Positions 43,549 through 54,890 of a stretch of DNA of 64,000 nt are shown piece after piece. Location of the stretch: contig OZ026601.1 of assembly GCA_964020085.1 (NCBI GenBank), forward strand, positions 9,016,335-9,080,334, written 5' to 3'. Positions within the stretch are counted from its first letter, which is position 1; each line of letters begins with the position of its first letter. The DNA is from Micromussa lordhowensis. Taxonomy: Eukaryota > Cnidaria > Anthozoa > Scleractinia > Lobophylliidae. Made by a program: the position numbers and the translations under genes. The notes beneath the pieces are model-generated. The model was not told where the DNA came from and ran no database searches. It saw only the letters and a program-made list of their open reading frames with translations.

Positions 43549-43880
43549 TTACTTTCCGCCCCTAAACTCAGACCCTAACTTTTCATGAAACTCAGTTTGT
43601 ATTAGTAATACACAACAAAGGAAGCAAATTAGCAACATTTGCCAACAAAAGCGCGTTATCACCAACAATAGGAGTTCAAATTAACAGCAATTTAAAAATA
43701 ATCCCATCAATATTTCTTGAGTTACATTCTATTGCGTGTTGTGGAGGTGTATTGGTACGTATAGGACCCCTCTGTAAGATCAGAAGAAACTCCTTTCGGC
43801 TAAACCAATTTGTATTATAATAACCAATGAAGGAAACAAATCAACAGCACTTGCCAACAAAAGCGCGTGATAAGGAAATC
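43549..43880. repeat. Segmental duplication, right copy
   Basis: TTCCGCCCCTAAACTCAGAC to CTCCTTTCGGCTAAACCA matches 37117-37400; after it, AACCAATGAAGGAAACAAAT and AAAAGCGCGTGA repeat part of the unit once more. Confidence 0.75.
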
Positions 43881-44153
43881 GTTGAATAGGCGGATAGAAT
43901 CGCGAGCGAGCTGGACGCTAGCTTAAAAAGGAAGACTTGTCTGGGTAGAAGATAAGGCCTCGCGCCACGCCCCCTGGCGCTTCGCGCTCTCTTCGTTCCC
44001 TTTATTTCGCGTGCTTGAATAGAAAGGATGTGAACAGTATAACAGGAATACTCTCTTAATGATAAACAACCACCACCCTCCATTAAAGTACGACAATGTA
44101 CGTATTTTTAAAAACATTCGATAACACAAAGAAACTCAAGATAATTGAATTAC

Positions 44154-44474
44154 CACAGCAGCTTCTCGTTACAGCCTAATGGGCATGACAGTTTAGCCTG
44201 ACTTGGGCACTGTAGGTTGTGATCTTCGGCCTCTCCCAATTGCCCTTTCCATCCACAGTCGTTGTTCAAACATTGAACTTCTAGACTGGTGATAATTCTG
44301 TCCATGGCATAGCTTACTGTTAGTGCCTCTCTGCCAAAGTACTGCGATCGGCATTCAGGGCAAAGTGCCTTAGTTTTGTTTTTTTGTTGCTCTATCTCAA
44401 GAAGTCTCCTGTAGCAATTCATACATGCTGAATGCCCACATGGCAAAGTTACTGGCTTCATCATTATGGATTTG
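44154..44474 (-). CDS. RING + TRAF-type zinc-finger exon (E3 ligase/TRAF-like)
   Basis: Minus-strand exon, acceptor TTGCTTACTTATTTTCAG at 44475, donor GTG|GTAATT at 44153. Encodes the second half of a RING finger, MMKPVTLPCGHSACMNCYRR then CPECRSQYF; the first Cys pair must be in an upstream exon to the right, which was not found. Then MDRIITSLEVQCLNNDCGWK and HNLQCPSQAKLSCPLGCNEK, the C-x4-C...H-x3-C spacing of TRAF-type zinc fingers. Proteins of this layout are TRAFs or TRAF-like E3 ubiquitin ligases that pass receptor signals (family knowledge). A symbol is not justified from one exon. Confidence 0.7.
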
Positions 44475-44519
44475 CTGAAAATAAGTAAGCAATATGAAAA
44501 TCTAATCACCATGATTACT

Positions 44520-45430
44520 ACATCCTTCTAATAACAGCAAGTAGGGTAGGGCATCGTGTGGAAATTCCTTTCTTAGCTATACAGTCCAACCTCTCGGTAT
44601 AAAACGGCCACCCCTATAAGGCTGCCAATATACTAGTGAGAGTTTCCCATTTTGTTTCCTACCCTACCGCTTTTAAGCGGCCACTCTCCATCAGTTCCCC
44701 GAGGCTGTAGGGTGGCCGTTAAATTTCTATTTCTTCACGATCCTACAGATAAGTGCGTTCTCTTTTCCGCAGTTACAGTTGATTTTTTTCGTTGGATTAC
44801 CACTTTAATAGGCACGTGCGACTTATACCGAGGTCTAGTAGGCAATCGAACTGCGCGCTACTGAGTCTCGTAAAGACTGTTAGTGAGCCACCTTAGTGCC
44901 TTCTGCCACCTTAGTGTCTACTGTGAACCGATTTTTACAATTTTACCTAGTTCCGAAGTAACTACGGAACTAAGGGCCTGTTCACCCGCTTCGGTGGGAT
45001 GAGTTTTCTCCATGTGAAAGCAGCGCAGTGGGGTAAGCCGCCTAACCGCCAAAACGCTGATGTAATCGACAATGGGGGCGACATTTTAAGCGTGGAATCG
45101 GATAGTCAGGGGAATTAGACGAATAAAACTAAAGTTTTGCGAAACTTGCATCCACGTCACGCTCACAGCAGACGGTCACGCTCGCATACTTGCTTGTTTT
45201 TCGTTTTTTCCACGGTTTTTGAGGAAAAGAGAAAAGGGGTGGGCCAAAAGAGAATTTCACGATGGTTGGGGGTGGTTCATTGTGTGTTTTATAAAGAATT
45301 ACACGCACTACAATTCATGTGGAAGATCTAAATAAATTCTAATGCAATACTGGACATAAAATATAACACAACCGGATGTCACATGTAGCAATCCTAACTA
45401 AGTATGGAGAATCAGAGATGTGGGCACTAA
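44520..45430. other. No gene seen
   Basis: Contains ACGGCCACCC / GGCCACTCTCC words that look like a repeat terminus at 44590-44720, but no exon for the upstream half of the RING gene was recognised. Confidence 0.4.
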
Positions 45431-45436
45431 ATATCA

Positions 45437-45745
45437 ATAATTAGTAAATTCTCAGCTCCGACTATTGCATTTCTAGCTTTTTGATTGGCTAAAAAACTCC
45501 GACTATTAGCCAATAGTCGGAATTTTACGTCATATGGAAAATAGTGCGCCAAGTTTAAAATTTTTCGCTTTGTAAAATTGTGGAAATAAAAATCGGTGGC
45601 AAAACCCGGTTTGAGAATTTACTAAAACAATTATTCCATTCCCCCTTGTTGGATATGAAGTGATTATAACCAACTCGCGCTACGCGCTCGTTGGTTATTT
45701 TATCACTTCATATCCAACGCGGGCTCATGGAATAATTGTTATATA
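45437..45745. repeat. MITE-like repeat, copy 2 (also at 20599-20880)
   Basis: Left part TAGTAAATTCTCAGCTCCGA; right part is a foldback: AACAATTATTCCAT and GTTGGATATGAAGTGAT on one arm, complements on the other, around CGCGCTACGCGCTCG. Confidence 0.7.
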
Positions 45746-45810
45746 AACATAAGCCCTATTGAGAAGGCTTGCATGCTTTCTTTTCTTAATATAACTGTCT
45801 GAGAACTTTT

Positions 45811-46089
45811 ACTACCTGAAGCGTGAACAGCTAGAAATCATTATTGGTTTCAACAATGGATAATTGAATTTTTTATTCAATTTAGTGAAATCAAATTTTT
45901 CCGATTTTCATAACTGAAACAGTTTGAAAATTCGTTTTTTAATTGAATTACTATTTTTTTTTTTAATGACTTCAATAAAAAAACAAATTTGTTTAAACTG
46001 GTTTTGATTTGAATATCGGAAAACTTATTATTTCAGTAATTGAATAATAAAATCAATAATGATGTCTAGGTGTTCACGCTTCAGGTAGT
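45811..46089. mobile_element. MITE, 279 bp, ACTACCTGAAGCGTGAACA ends
   Basis: ACTACCTGAAGCGTGAACA and TGTTCACGCTTCAGGTAGT are exact inverted ends; the arms continue imperfectly inward (AAATCATTATTGG / CAATAATGAT) and the AT-rich interior is also roughly self-complementary. Confidence 0.8.
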
Positions 46090-46094
46090 TTGAC

Positions 46095-46905
46095 TGTAAT
46101 ATGTAGCTATTGAGCTATAGAGGGGTTGGGGATTAGTCACCTCTTATAGGAATTTTTATGGGTGTGGGTCAAGAATTAACTAATGGCCTTAAAGGGGTGA
46201 GTAACTTTTTTAACTTTCTTTCACGCTAAAACCCAAAAAGAAATCCCCCTAAAGCGAAATACTTGGTTATAGGCGATTGCGTTGTTCTCAGGAGCCGTGG
46301 ACGTGTGAGTGGCAAATTTGAAGGCGACGGACACGTTTGATCTCCAACAAAAGGACCAGCTGCATGGGCTACTCGGGTTATTCAAAACTTAGTAGTCTCA
46401 TAACATGGAATAGAACTACAGCGAAATTAAGAAAACTTTCTATTGTCCCTTGTATCGTCACTGGAAACAATCAGTGTGCGATTTGGAAATTGGTTATCCT
46501 GTCGTTAGGGAGATCACACGTAGTCTATTTTAAGATAGAGGTTTGATTTTAAACTCACCATATACTGCATTCCAAGTTTCCAATCAGGGGAGCTGTAAAC
46601 GCACAGTTGAAGACATGGTTATCCATTGTTATGAGTACTATGGTTAAAACAATCGGGTTAGACACTGACACAAATATAGTTTCACGATTCTCTACCGGAA
46701 AAACTGCGCACTCGAGGCTGCTCCAGAAGATAGAGGCACTGTCAAAGTTTCCTCAGCTGAGCTTTGGCAGCCTTTTGACCAATCAATGACCTCCGAAATG
46801 ATGCCTGTTTATTGTCACCGGAAGCTACTACAAAGGCATCTATTGTATTGATCTAATATGTAACCCTTTCTACGCTATAATATATCTTTCTTTGCTCGCT
46901 GTACT
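46095..46905. other. Upstream region of the 46.9-kb gene
   Basis: No exon or repeat recognised; expected to include the promoter and 5' UTR. No clear TATA or initiator can be assigned. Confidence 0.35.
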
Positions 46906-46911
46906 TTGGAC

Positions 46912-47228
46912 ATGTCGAACATGGACAACGTTGCTAGCGCTAGTCACCTCGACGCGGATCCAAACGACCAGAGTGACCAGGACGGGCAGGATACCACCGC
47001 TCCTGTCCTTAATGAGAGGGCCAAGAAGTCAAGCGGAAAGACTTTCCGCAGACCATTTGTTTTCCTCCAGAAGAGGCTTGATTCCGTCCCTCAAAAGAGT
47101 AGACTCGAGAGTCTCCAGAAGGAGGGACGGATTAAGGAGATCGTCTTTCAAAGACGACACACTGCCCGAGAAATCGGCCGTCTGCTTTTGGCTTCGTTCC
47201 CAATGTTGCTGGGGAAGGATTTGGCCAG
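46912..47228 (+). CDS. Unknown protein, exon 1 (start codon)
   Basis: First of eight plus-strand exons that can be joined in frame. ATG at 46912 begins MSNMDNVASASHLDADPNDQ, an acidic, likely disordered start, then basic KKSSGKTFRRPFVFLQKRLD, QKSRLESLQKEGRIKEIVF and the helical REIGRLLLASFPMLLGKDLA. Ends in phase 2 at donor AG|GTAAGC. No signal peptide or membrane segment. The family is not recognised; the basic-helical part resembles cnidarian proteins with degenerate ubiquitin-ligase context only vaguely, and no function is assigned. Confidence 0.65.
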
Positions 47229-47384
47229 GTAAGCCTTTGGAAAGAAGACTAACTATTGCAAAACCACCAATCAACAAATAACATTCGAGTCACTCATGTG
47301 AGATCATGATCAGAGCGTCTATTGTTCAAGCTGTTGACATAATATTTTCTGCCAACAGTAGTACGGGTCTAGTACAGTTTCTTC

Positions 47385-47632
47385 GATCCTCTGGCAGACA
47401 ACAGTTTGCTTCGCAGCCGTTTTTTGGGATATCGCGCAACCCTTCCCCATAGAAAGGAAAAGAAAATAAATGTTGGGGAATGTTAGAGCAGCCGTTTCTT
47501 TGTGGGAAACATTGCGTGACATCCCTAAAAACGGCTGCAAGCGAAGGCTGTAGCCTGCGAGCGCAGACGTATTTCCGGCTGTCACTGGTTCCGCGATGTC
47601 AGCCGGAAATACGTCTGCGTTCGCAGGCTAAG
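47385..47632. repeat. Two adjacent foldbacks in intron 1
   Basis: First: CTTCGCAGCCGTTTTTTGGG pairs with TCCCTAAAAACGGCTGCAAG. Second: TAGCCTGCGAGCGCAGACGT, ATTTCCGGCTG pairs with CAGCCGGAAATACGTCTGCG, TTCGCAGGCTA (nearly perfect, 47552-47630). Confidence 0.75.
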
Positions 47633-48323
47633 CAAAGCCGCGAGGGGATTGGTGAATAGTCGAGTTGAAATTTATGGGAACTGTAATTCTCGTGAATCTT
47701 GCCAGCTAATCAGGCTACCGAGAAGATTATTATTGCCAATCTCAGTGTATTGCGTGGTTGTTTATCACAAAGCACCATCCCAGAATGGATAACAATACGG
47801 ACAACCGATTGCAAGCTCTGTCCATAGTTCATGAAATCTAAAATGGCGGCGAGCAGGAAAATCTAGATGGGTTAAAACATTTCCCAGCACTTTCCAAACC
47901 GCTGTTTTTGTTTGGTCGCTAAATGCAACTCTATTAGTTGATGAATTTTGTTTTAAATGTAATGCTCCAATAATGGTATAAAAAAACTGTCTTATCGTTT
48001 ACTTGACACACCATGTTAATAGCAGTTTTTAAAATATGTTGTCACGAAAATGAAATCGACGTGTTCATCAAAGGTTCGGGTTGGGCATCTTTTGATACCA
48101 TATTGAAGCAGTGATTGTTAAAGATTATTAATAATAACCCATCATGCTTGGAAAGTGCTTGGAACTGTGTAGAGGCACCTTAAAAGCCATGATCATCTTC
48201 ATTTGTTATTGTTATTAGCTATTTATTACCCACACTTGAAATTCACACACCCAGACATTTTCCATTTGATGTGAACAATAATCATTATAAAAACTGACCC
48301 GACTGCCTGTTACTAATTTGCAG

Positions 48324-48466
48324 ACTAACCTTTATCAAGTCTTACAATAAAGGCCATGTAATGGCAGATATACACTGTGGACCGATGTCGGGAGATCAGT
48401 TGGTAAAGGAATTTTCCACCGCTCATTCTGCCACAAAGATCTTTTTTGTACTTGATTCTTTACCAC
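48324..48466 (+). CDS. Unknown protein, exon 2
   Basis: Acceptor CTAATTTGCAG, perfect donor GTAAGT; enters in phase 2 and ends in phase 1. Codes LTFIKSYNKGHVMADIHCGP, MSGDQLVKEFSTAHSATKIF and FVLDSLP. No stop in the joined frame. The G-P-M-S-G-D-Q-L-V-K-E-F block is the best-conserved-looking part. Confidence 0.65.
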
Positions 48467-49301
48467 GTAAGTAATTATAGTGCTACTAGACTATGGGATC
48501 AGGATTAGTGTTATGTTAGGGCAAGTCCCAATCTATAGTGGTTGTGCCTTTGTATTGTTGTTCAATGAAACAAAAATCAATACCACGGTATTAGCAGTAC
48601 AGTACTTACTGTGGTATGTGCAGCATGTTTCTTTGACATATTTTTCAGTTTGCTACTCTAATCTACTGTTGGTCTATTTCATCGCATGTAAAGGCAAAGT
48701 CGTAAATCTAGATGCTGAAGAAAAGAAAGGCATGCAGTCATGTTGTAACTGCGTTTTTGAGTAGATTGGAGCTAATTTTGCTCATATTTTGGCTCAAAAT
48801 ATTCCAATTTTCAAAAAAATGCTTTTTTGGCCACAAAGCTCCAGGAGTTGATGGGTTATCTAACATGATTTAGTAAACATGATTTGGCCTCCCCCCTAAG
48901 TACTTGCCCAAATTGCTACTAAGTTTTACATCAATTAATAAATAGGTGTCTTCACTTAAAGGCTGTCACAGCCTGTGTTCAGGATAGAGAAATAGTGGTT
49001 GTGCCTTTTCATCTTGTGCACCCGTGCTAATGACCTGCTGGTAGACTTGAGGAATTAGATAGCCGACAGTGTAGTTGGGAGAGCCTGGTCGAGGGTAGTA
49101 AATAGCAAGCACTTGGTTTGGTTTTTTTTTTTGTGATAGTAAATGACACTAAACAACAATTTGTGAGCTCCATGGGTCCCTTTTCACAAGTGACTCACTT
49201 GTAGCTTGCCCAAAAGGCATATCAGTGCCACAAGCCATTATCACGGATTAATATATTGAGGAGTGCAAGCATAACTTTGATATTTTTGTTCATTATCACA
49301 G

Positions 49302-49367
49302 CAACTGCGACACACACCACTAATTCTAAGGTTGATTTGACCATCACGCCACCTCCCAAGGATGGAA
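49302..49367 (+). CDS. Unknown protein, exon 3
   Basis: 66-nt phase 1-1 exon, acceptor GTTCATTATCACAG, donor GGAA|GTATGT. Codes a low-complexity PTATHTTNSKVDLTITPPPK linker. Confidence 0.6.
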
Positions 49368-50106
49368 GTATGTCAATTACTTTGTGCAAGCTGTCATGAT
49401 GTTACAAATTCATATTATTTACATTAGTAATTACTGTAGGAAGTAATTGTCATCATCACATGTACATGCAGTATATTACTAAAGGGTTGCAACAGGTCAG
49501 GAAATGGTCGGGAAAAAATGTATTTGAGTCCTGAAGGAAGAATGGACTTAGATATTAAAACTGCGGTGGGCATTTTTAATGTTAATTCAAGCTATTGTGG
49601 CCGCTCAAAATGGAGGGGGCTTGCCGTCAAGGCCTGCTTTGCCAAACAGCCCAGGGACAGTTCTAACAGTGGGTGGGTGACTCTGAGTCGTGTGTCTAGC
49701 ACAGGGCTGGGGGGTTGCTGCTTTGAGACTTTTGACTGCAGTAAGAGTATGAGGCCTCGTTAAGTGAGACTTTACAGTGTAGGATGCCTTGGCGATTTTT
49801 CCTTGATTAGTGTAGGCCTGAAAGATAGTTTGCTTTTTATCAGCAATTAGAATGAAGCCACATTGTGCAGTGGGTGGGTGAATGGCAGTTGTGTCCAAAA
49901 TGCAGGGGTGGGGAGGGTGGCTTTTGTACTTTGTGAAGGCACTGTTAGAATTTGCTTGTCTTCAGGTACCTTAATTTTGACAAATCCAGTTAGATATACA
50001 TGTAATTTAATGTAGAATATCTTACCATTGCATAATATCAAGGGGCCCTGAATAAGAACAGATTGGATCAACTGAATGTAACAATTATTTATCGTTTATT
50101 TTGAAG

Positions 50107-50157
50107 AATCAACCCGGAAATTCCTGACGGCCATGGCAAAGAAGGTAAATGACAGAG
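50107..50157 (+). CDS. Unknown protein, exon 4
   Basis: 51-nt phase 1-1 exon, acceptor TTTATTTTGAAG, donor AGAG|GTAAGA. Codes KSTRKFLTAMAKKVNDR (basic helix). An alternative donor AAG|GTAAAT lies 14-15 bp earlier but would break phase. Confidence 0.55.
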
Positions 50158-50831
50158 GTAAGACTCCCATCATGTACATGGCGATGGGTTTATGTAATAC
50201 CTAAATTGTACCGTTAAATGAGTAAATATACTTGTAGTCTAGGTTTAACAGCCATCTCTCTTGTTGCAAATAGATAATAAGTGTAGTTACATGCATTTTA
50301 ACATAGCTAACATCAAATAGTGCACAAGAACATCATGGTAGTCAGAGGTGCGCTTCTATTTAAAGACATGTTGGCAGCCTTCCAAGTGATAGTATTTACA
50401 GCAAGTGTTGGTTTGCAAGGGAGCATGTATTTAACCATGAAATCTCCCTCCCCCTTTCTCTCTCTTTCCACTGTTAGCAATAAAGTTCATTGTTATGAGT
50501 GCCTGTCTCCCCTCCTGCATGGGAGCTCTGATGATTGCCTGGTTACCATGATATGCCAGCAAGAGAGCAGTCTCGAAAAGGAGCTGGCTGCCAATAGCTG
50601 AGTTGCTCCAGGATCTCTCAGGCACACAACCTCCATTTAACAGTGCAGTTTTTATTATATGCAATTAGAAATATTGTCTCTGATTATAATATATATTATA
50701 TAAATTACTTTTTGACTTTAATATAATTTTACCTCAATTATACTAGTGTGAAAGAAATCAACAACCTTAATGTAATGCAATATTTCTGCTTTTTAGATAT
50801 TTCTTTCATTCTTTACATATATATATTCCAG

Positions 50832-50900
50832 ATCAAATCATAATTACGACTGACGATGATGAGGAACTGAAATTGGCAGGGCCAAGTGGTGTCAGGCAAG
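50832..50900 (+). CDS. Unknown protein, exon 5
   Basis: 69-nt phase 1-1 exon, acceptor TATATATATTCCAG, donor CAAG|GTAAAG. Codes DQIIITTDDDEELKLAGPSG then V-R-Q (acidic). Confidence 0.6.
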
Positions 50901-51702
50901 GTAAAGTTGCACAATTCTTCTAGCAAAAATCGTCCAGGTTTGCACTCTTTTCATGCATGAACTTATTACCTTAAATATCCAAATTCAAAAGTCAAGAACA
51001 TTTCCTGTATTAACCAGTGACTAGCAAATTTCATTCTTGTATTTCAGATGAATGACTTAAATTATCAGGGTTTATCTTCAGTGGCCATAGTGTTACTCAT
51101 TAATGACACAGGGTTGTAGCTTAGAACATTGTCTCCTGGCTAAGATTTTCATTGAATTGGTCACCATTTTTTGCAATAGTCCTGAAACGAATTTTATCTT
51201 TTGCAACACCTTGGAACACCTTGGATGCGGGGCTACCAAGTTTCATGTTTACAAGATGATAGACGCAGTACACAGGCGGGAACATGCTAAACATGTGCTG
51301 GAAACAAGATTTTATTCCAGTTACTTAACTTGTTATACTGGCAACGAACTCAATGAAATCGGGAATTTATTCATAACTTTTCATTTCAATGTAGACAGTT
51401 TGATATGCTTGCTTGCTTGACATGTGTGTGTAACCAAAAAATTGTTTGTTATCCTTTTTCCGAGTGACCTACTGGCTAGAATCTAGCAGGTGATCAGCTC
51501 CTTCTCAGCAGACAAATTTTGCCAGCCTGACAACCCTGATAAGAACATTTTTCAAGAAAGAACTTGACAGACAAACTTTGATTCCAAAATCGAAATCATG
51601 ATTTTGGCTAGACATTGTTAATTTTTTAATATTTTTCATCATGTTTTATTGCAAACCACACAGCCAATAATAGTGTACTTGATAACTATTAATTTCCGAC
51701 AG

Positions 51703-51747
51703 ATGAAAGATCAGGAATATTTCACCTTGATGAAGAGCCTCCAGCAG
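51703..51747 (+). CDS. Unknown protein, exon 6
   Basis: 45-nt phase 1-1 exon, acceptor AATTTCCGACAG, donor GCAG|GTTGGC (weak donor). Codes DERSGIFHLDEEPPA. Confidence 0.5.
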
Positions 51748-51893
51748 GTTGGCATAACAATTTTTAACTATTTATTAAAAATCCTTTTTAAATAATAAAA
51801 TCATTATGTAAAAAAAGTTGATCAGTTATGTTATGGCTAATTTTATGCGTGTAGCCGATGGATTTAAACCTTTGTGTATGTGACTGTTTTCAG

Positions 51894-51944
51894 ATGTGGG
51901 CACATTGTCTGAGGAACTATCCTTTTTTGGAATGGATGGAAAGG
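51894..51944 (+). CDS. Unknown protein, exon 7
   Basis: 51-nt phase 1-1 exon, acceptor GTGACTGTTTTCAG, donor AAGG|GTATGC. Codes DVGTLSEELSFFGMDGK. Confidence 0.55.
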
Positions 51945-53444
51945 GTATGCTACAACACAATAATTAAAGCTGAACTCTTTATTTTAACTGTGCACATTCT
52001 GCCATTTTCCACACCATGTGAGTTTTGTAGTTATTAGGTAGTTTCTATGACTGAGGGAGAGCGAGAAAGAGAGAGTGCCTTCCAATGATCCTGACACTTG
52101 ACTTAAATAAGCAATATTTATGCCCCACCCCTCCTCACCCATAGGGGTGGAGATGAAACATTTATAATCAGTGGACAGCTTAACAGTTTTTATTTACCCC
52201 TTGCCCCCATTAAGGTGAACAACAGTTTTCCCCATGTCAGGAAATAAAGACATTCTGCCTGTGCACAGTATACCATTTGGTAGCCAATGATCAGTTTTTT
52301 TTACAACTTGGCGTCAGCAGCTATGAAGGAGGTTGTCATTTTGAGAGAAATTTCTGTACAATGCAAACATTAATGACTTCAAAACTTTATCAACCTTCTA
52401 GATACTATATTAGCTATACAGTGTACCCCTACACAGAACTAAAAACTTGTGGGAGTTGTCAACGATGCCTTTGATAGGAGAGGGTCATAATTTTTTTACT
52501 TGAATGAGTAGATCTTCACGAAACAATTTTTGTGGCAAAAATTTATAAAAATCTATCAGATTTTCACAAAGTTATGACGTTAAATGGCAATTAGCACTAT
52601 CAGGGGCCGGTACACAACTTTCACATGTAATAACCTCTAAATTGATTTTAAGGAGATCGTGATTGACTCTCACCACATTTTTAATGCGGTATGTGAAAGT
52701 TTGTAAATCTGGACGATTAATTGTGACAACTTATTTTAAACTTAGAATGTCGTTTCTTAGCAGTTTCACCACCGGTGTCGAATTCTTAAATCAGATAAGA
52801 GAAATCATCGTTACTAGAACTTCTAGAATAATTACAACAACCACTATCAACAGAATGTGCTGCGGCATTACTATCTTTTAGATACCTTAGTTTTTAGAGA
52901 TATATATGTTTTGGTATTACATAAACAAGGAAAGTGATTACATCATAGGTGGTTTCACTAAAAAAGTATGACACTCAGTCAAGAATATCTCCAGAAATAT
53001 TGAAGCAGTGTTCTTCAAACTTGGCACCAGAAATGTACGTCACAAAAGAAACAGAATGACACATACTATGTTGTTGCCATGGCAACACTCTTGGCTCCAG
53101 TCTCCTCCTGTGAAAAACCAAATATTCCAATTTGCAATCTTTTAAAGTGGGACAGAGCGTTCTACATGTAGCTCGGAACACACATTAGATTATTGCGAGT
53201 GGATGATTCTTGTCTAAGATAAAATCTGGAAATTGTCATGGCAACGGCAGGAAAGGTGTCATTTTGCTTCTTTTGTGATATTCTTGATTGAGTGTAAGTT
53301 AAACTTTCTTAATGAAACCACCTATGACATCATGACTTCCCCCACAAAAACGTGAAAAAGATATTCTAAAAAGAAAAATGCCACTCTTCAAAACTTTGAA
53401 AGGCCTTTCAAACAAGCGACAAGTTATTGTTTTTTACTTCATAG

Positions 53445-53594
53445 GCACTTTAACACTCAGGGGGTTGGGAGAATTCTTGAAACTTATGCAAACCCTTGAC
53501 ACATCTCTGGTTTACATAGCTGTCTCAAAATATCCCTAACCCTCCTTATGTTTAGATGAGGCTTTGTAAACATGGAAACAGTGCTCTATTGCTT
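53445..53594. repeat. Decayed copy of the 3063-3241 foldback
   Basis: Shares GGGTTGGGAGAATTC, TATGCAAACCC, TGTTTAGATGAGGCTTTGTA and GTGCTCTATTGC with the near-perfect copy, but the arms have many mismatches. It lies in intron 7 of the unknown gene. Confidence 0.65.
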
Positions 53595-53825
53595 AAATAG
53601 ACCATGCTAAACCACATTCGTTAAAGTTACTGTACCTAACTGCAGTGAGACATTTTCAAATCCAAATGATTTCTTTTCTATGTGCTGATTGTACCTTGCT
53701 AACATTGTACTGTACGTTGTTAACATATAGAAAAACCATGTTTTGGGCATCTGATGATCCAAAATTAAAGTGAATTCTCAAAACAAATTAATTTTGAGGT
53801 TCAAGTATTTTATTAATCTTCCTAG

Positions 53826-53938
53826 TTACTGGACAATATGACAGTCGCACTGAGGAAGTGGTGTCACTGACAGCCTCTATGTTGAAAATGGCAGCCAGCA
53901 ACACAGTGCCACCTTTTTTGACCCACACTTTTGATGAG
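53826..53938 (+). CDS. Unknown protein, exon 8
   Basis: 113-nt exon, acceptor TTAATCTTCCTAG, donor GAG|GTAATT; enters phase 1, ends phase 0. Codes VTGQYDSRTEEVVSLTASML, KMAASNTVPPFLTHTFDE. The donor shows the gene continues to the right, but no further exon was found before 64000. Confidence 0.6.
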
Positions 53939-54131
53939 GTAATTGTATTGTTCAAGCACATTTAATAAGGGACTTCTAAACAATAACATGCCTTTCAATC
54001 AAATGTTCAGGTTTAATGATACTTTTTGGGGACTGACTTTTCATAACAGTTAAAGTGGTTGCTTAAACTGGGTTACTCTTTTCTTCGAATCAGCAACTGG
54101 AAAGAACAAATTGGCCTCGCTCCCAATGTGT

Positions 54132-54170
54132 GGCTTCATAGCTCAGTTGGTAGAGCATCGCACCGGTATC

Positions 54171-54203
<33 letters not shown>
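54132..54203 (+). tRNA. tRNA-Thr(GGT)-like, SINE head, copy 1
   Basis: 72-nt cloverleaf: acceptor GGCTTCA/TGAAGCC perfect, D-arm GCTC-AGTTGGTA-GAGC, T-arm ACGGG-TTCGAAT-CCCGT perfect, A box TAGCTCAGTTGG and B box GGTTCGAATCC intact. The anticodon loop CCGGTAT gives GGT but lacks the near-universal T33, and the last anticodon-stem pair is A-C. Likely a Pol III-driven SINE head rather than a translating tRNA. Confidence 0.45.
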
Positions 54204-54204
<1 letters not shown>

Positions 54205-54384
54205 TGATTTTTTTCAGGCTTCTTCTTTCCAGTTGCTTAAATTGGAAAATTCACTGCGAGGATCATTCTTCACTTTCATCTATGACCGCAGTTCAAATAT
54301 ATGAATTATTTCATATATACTCACATCATTTCACTCCTCACGGGAAGATATGAACTCAACAAATTGGCCTCGCTCCCAATGTGT

Positions 54385-54423
54385 GGCTTCATAGCTCAGT
54401 TGGTAGAGCATCGCACCGGTATC

Positions 54424-54456
<33 letters not shown>
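54385..54456 (+). tRNA. tRNA-Thr(GGT)-like, SINE head, copy 2
   Basis: Sequence identical to copy 1, 253 bp downstream; the same missing T33 and A-C mismatch. No CCA is encoded. Confidence 0.45.
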
Positions 54457-54457
<1 letters not shown>

Positions 54458-54813
54458 TGATTTTTTTCAGGCTTCTTCTTTCCAGTTGCTTAAATTGGAA
54501 AATTCACTGCGAGGATCATTCTTCACTTTCATCTATGACCGCAGTTCAAATATATGAATTATTTCATATATACTCACATCAAGGATTTGTATGGAATTTT
54601 GCAACTTTTGAGATTCTCCCATTTGAACAATTTTCAACTGAAAACTCTCAAACTTGGCTGGGTAGCTTTTCATTCAGTAACATTTCAGTTGAAATGTTTA
54701 GATTTTCAATCTAATCAATATAAGAAACTCGTCCCAGTCCTCTCACGTTTCTGCAATGGGCTCTTTTCCTTTGTCAAAAGGAATATATGGAATATATTTC
54801 ACCACCATGTTAT

Positions 54814-54890
54814 TTTAAGCCATTGTTGCACAGTGGAGAAGGCATCGGCCTGGGATGCGGAAGGTCGTGAGTTCGAATCCTGGTGGGAGA
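54814..54890 (+). repeat. Another tRNA-like SINE head
   Basis: TGTTGCACAGTGGAGAAGGC (A-box-like), GCATCGGCCTGGGATGCGG and GAGTTCGAATCCTGG (B box). The acceptor arm does not close well. Decayed. Confidence 0.45.

Larger units (their letters stand above)
54105..54583. repeat. Tandem duplication of a tRNA-derived SINE-like unit (253 bp)
   Basis: CAAATTGGCCTCGCTCCCAA to ATATACTCACATCA occurs twice with essentially full identity. Each unit has a tRNA-like head (54132-54203, 54385-54456), a CTGATTTTTTTCAGGCTTCT hairpin, and a tail with the inverted pair CACTGCGAGG / GACCGCAGT and an AT palindrome (ATATATGAATTATTTCATAT). Confidence 0.85.

Noticed and set aside
49518..50601. Open frames in introns 3 and 4 of the 46.9-kb gene
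   Set aside because: No splice-phase agreement with the gene and no family motif.
54132..54456. Two functional tRNA-Thr genes
   Set aside because: Anticodon loop lacks T33 and has an A-C closing pair; the surrounding SINE-like unit is the simpler reading. Kept only as tRNA-like.
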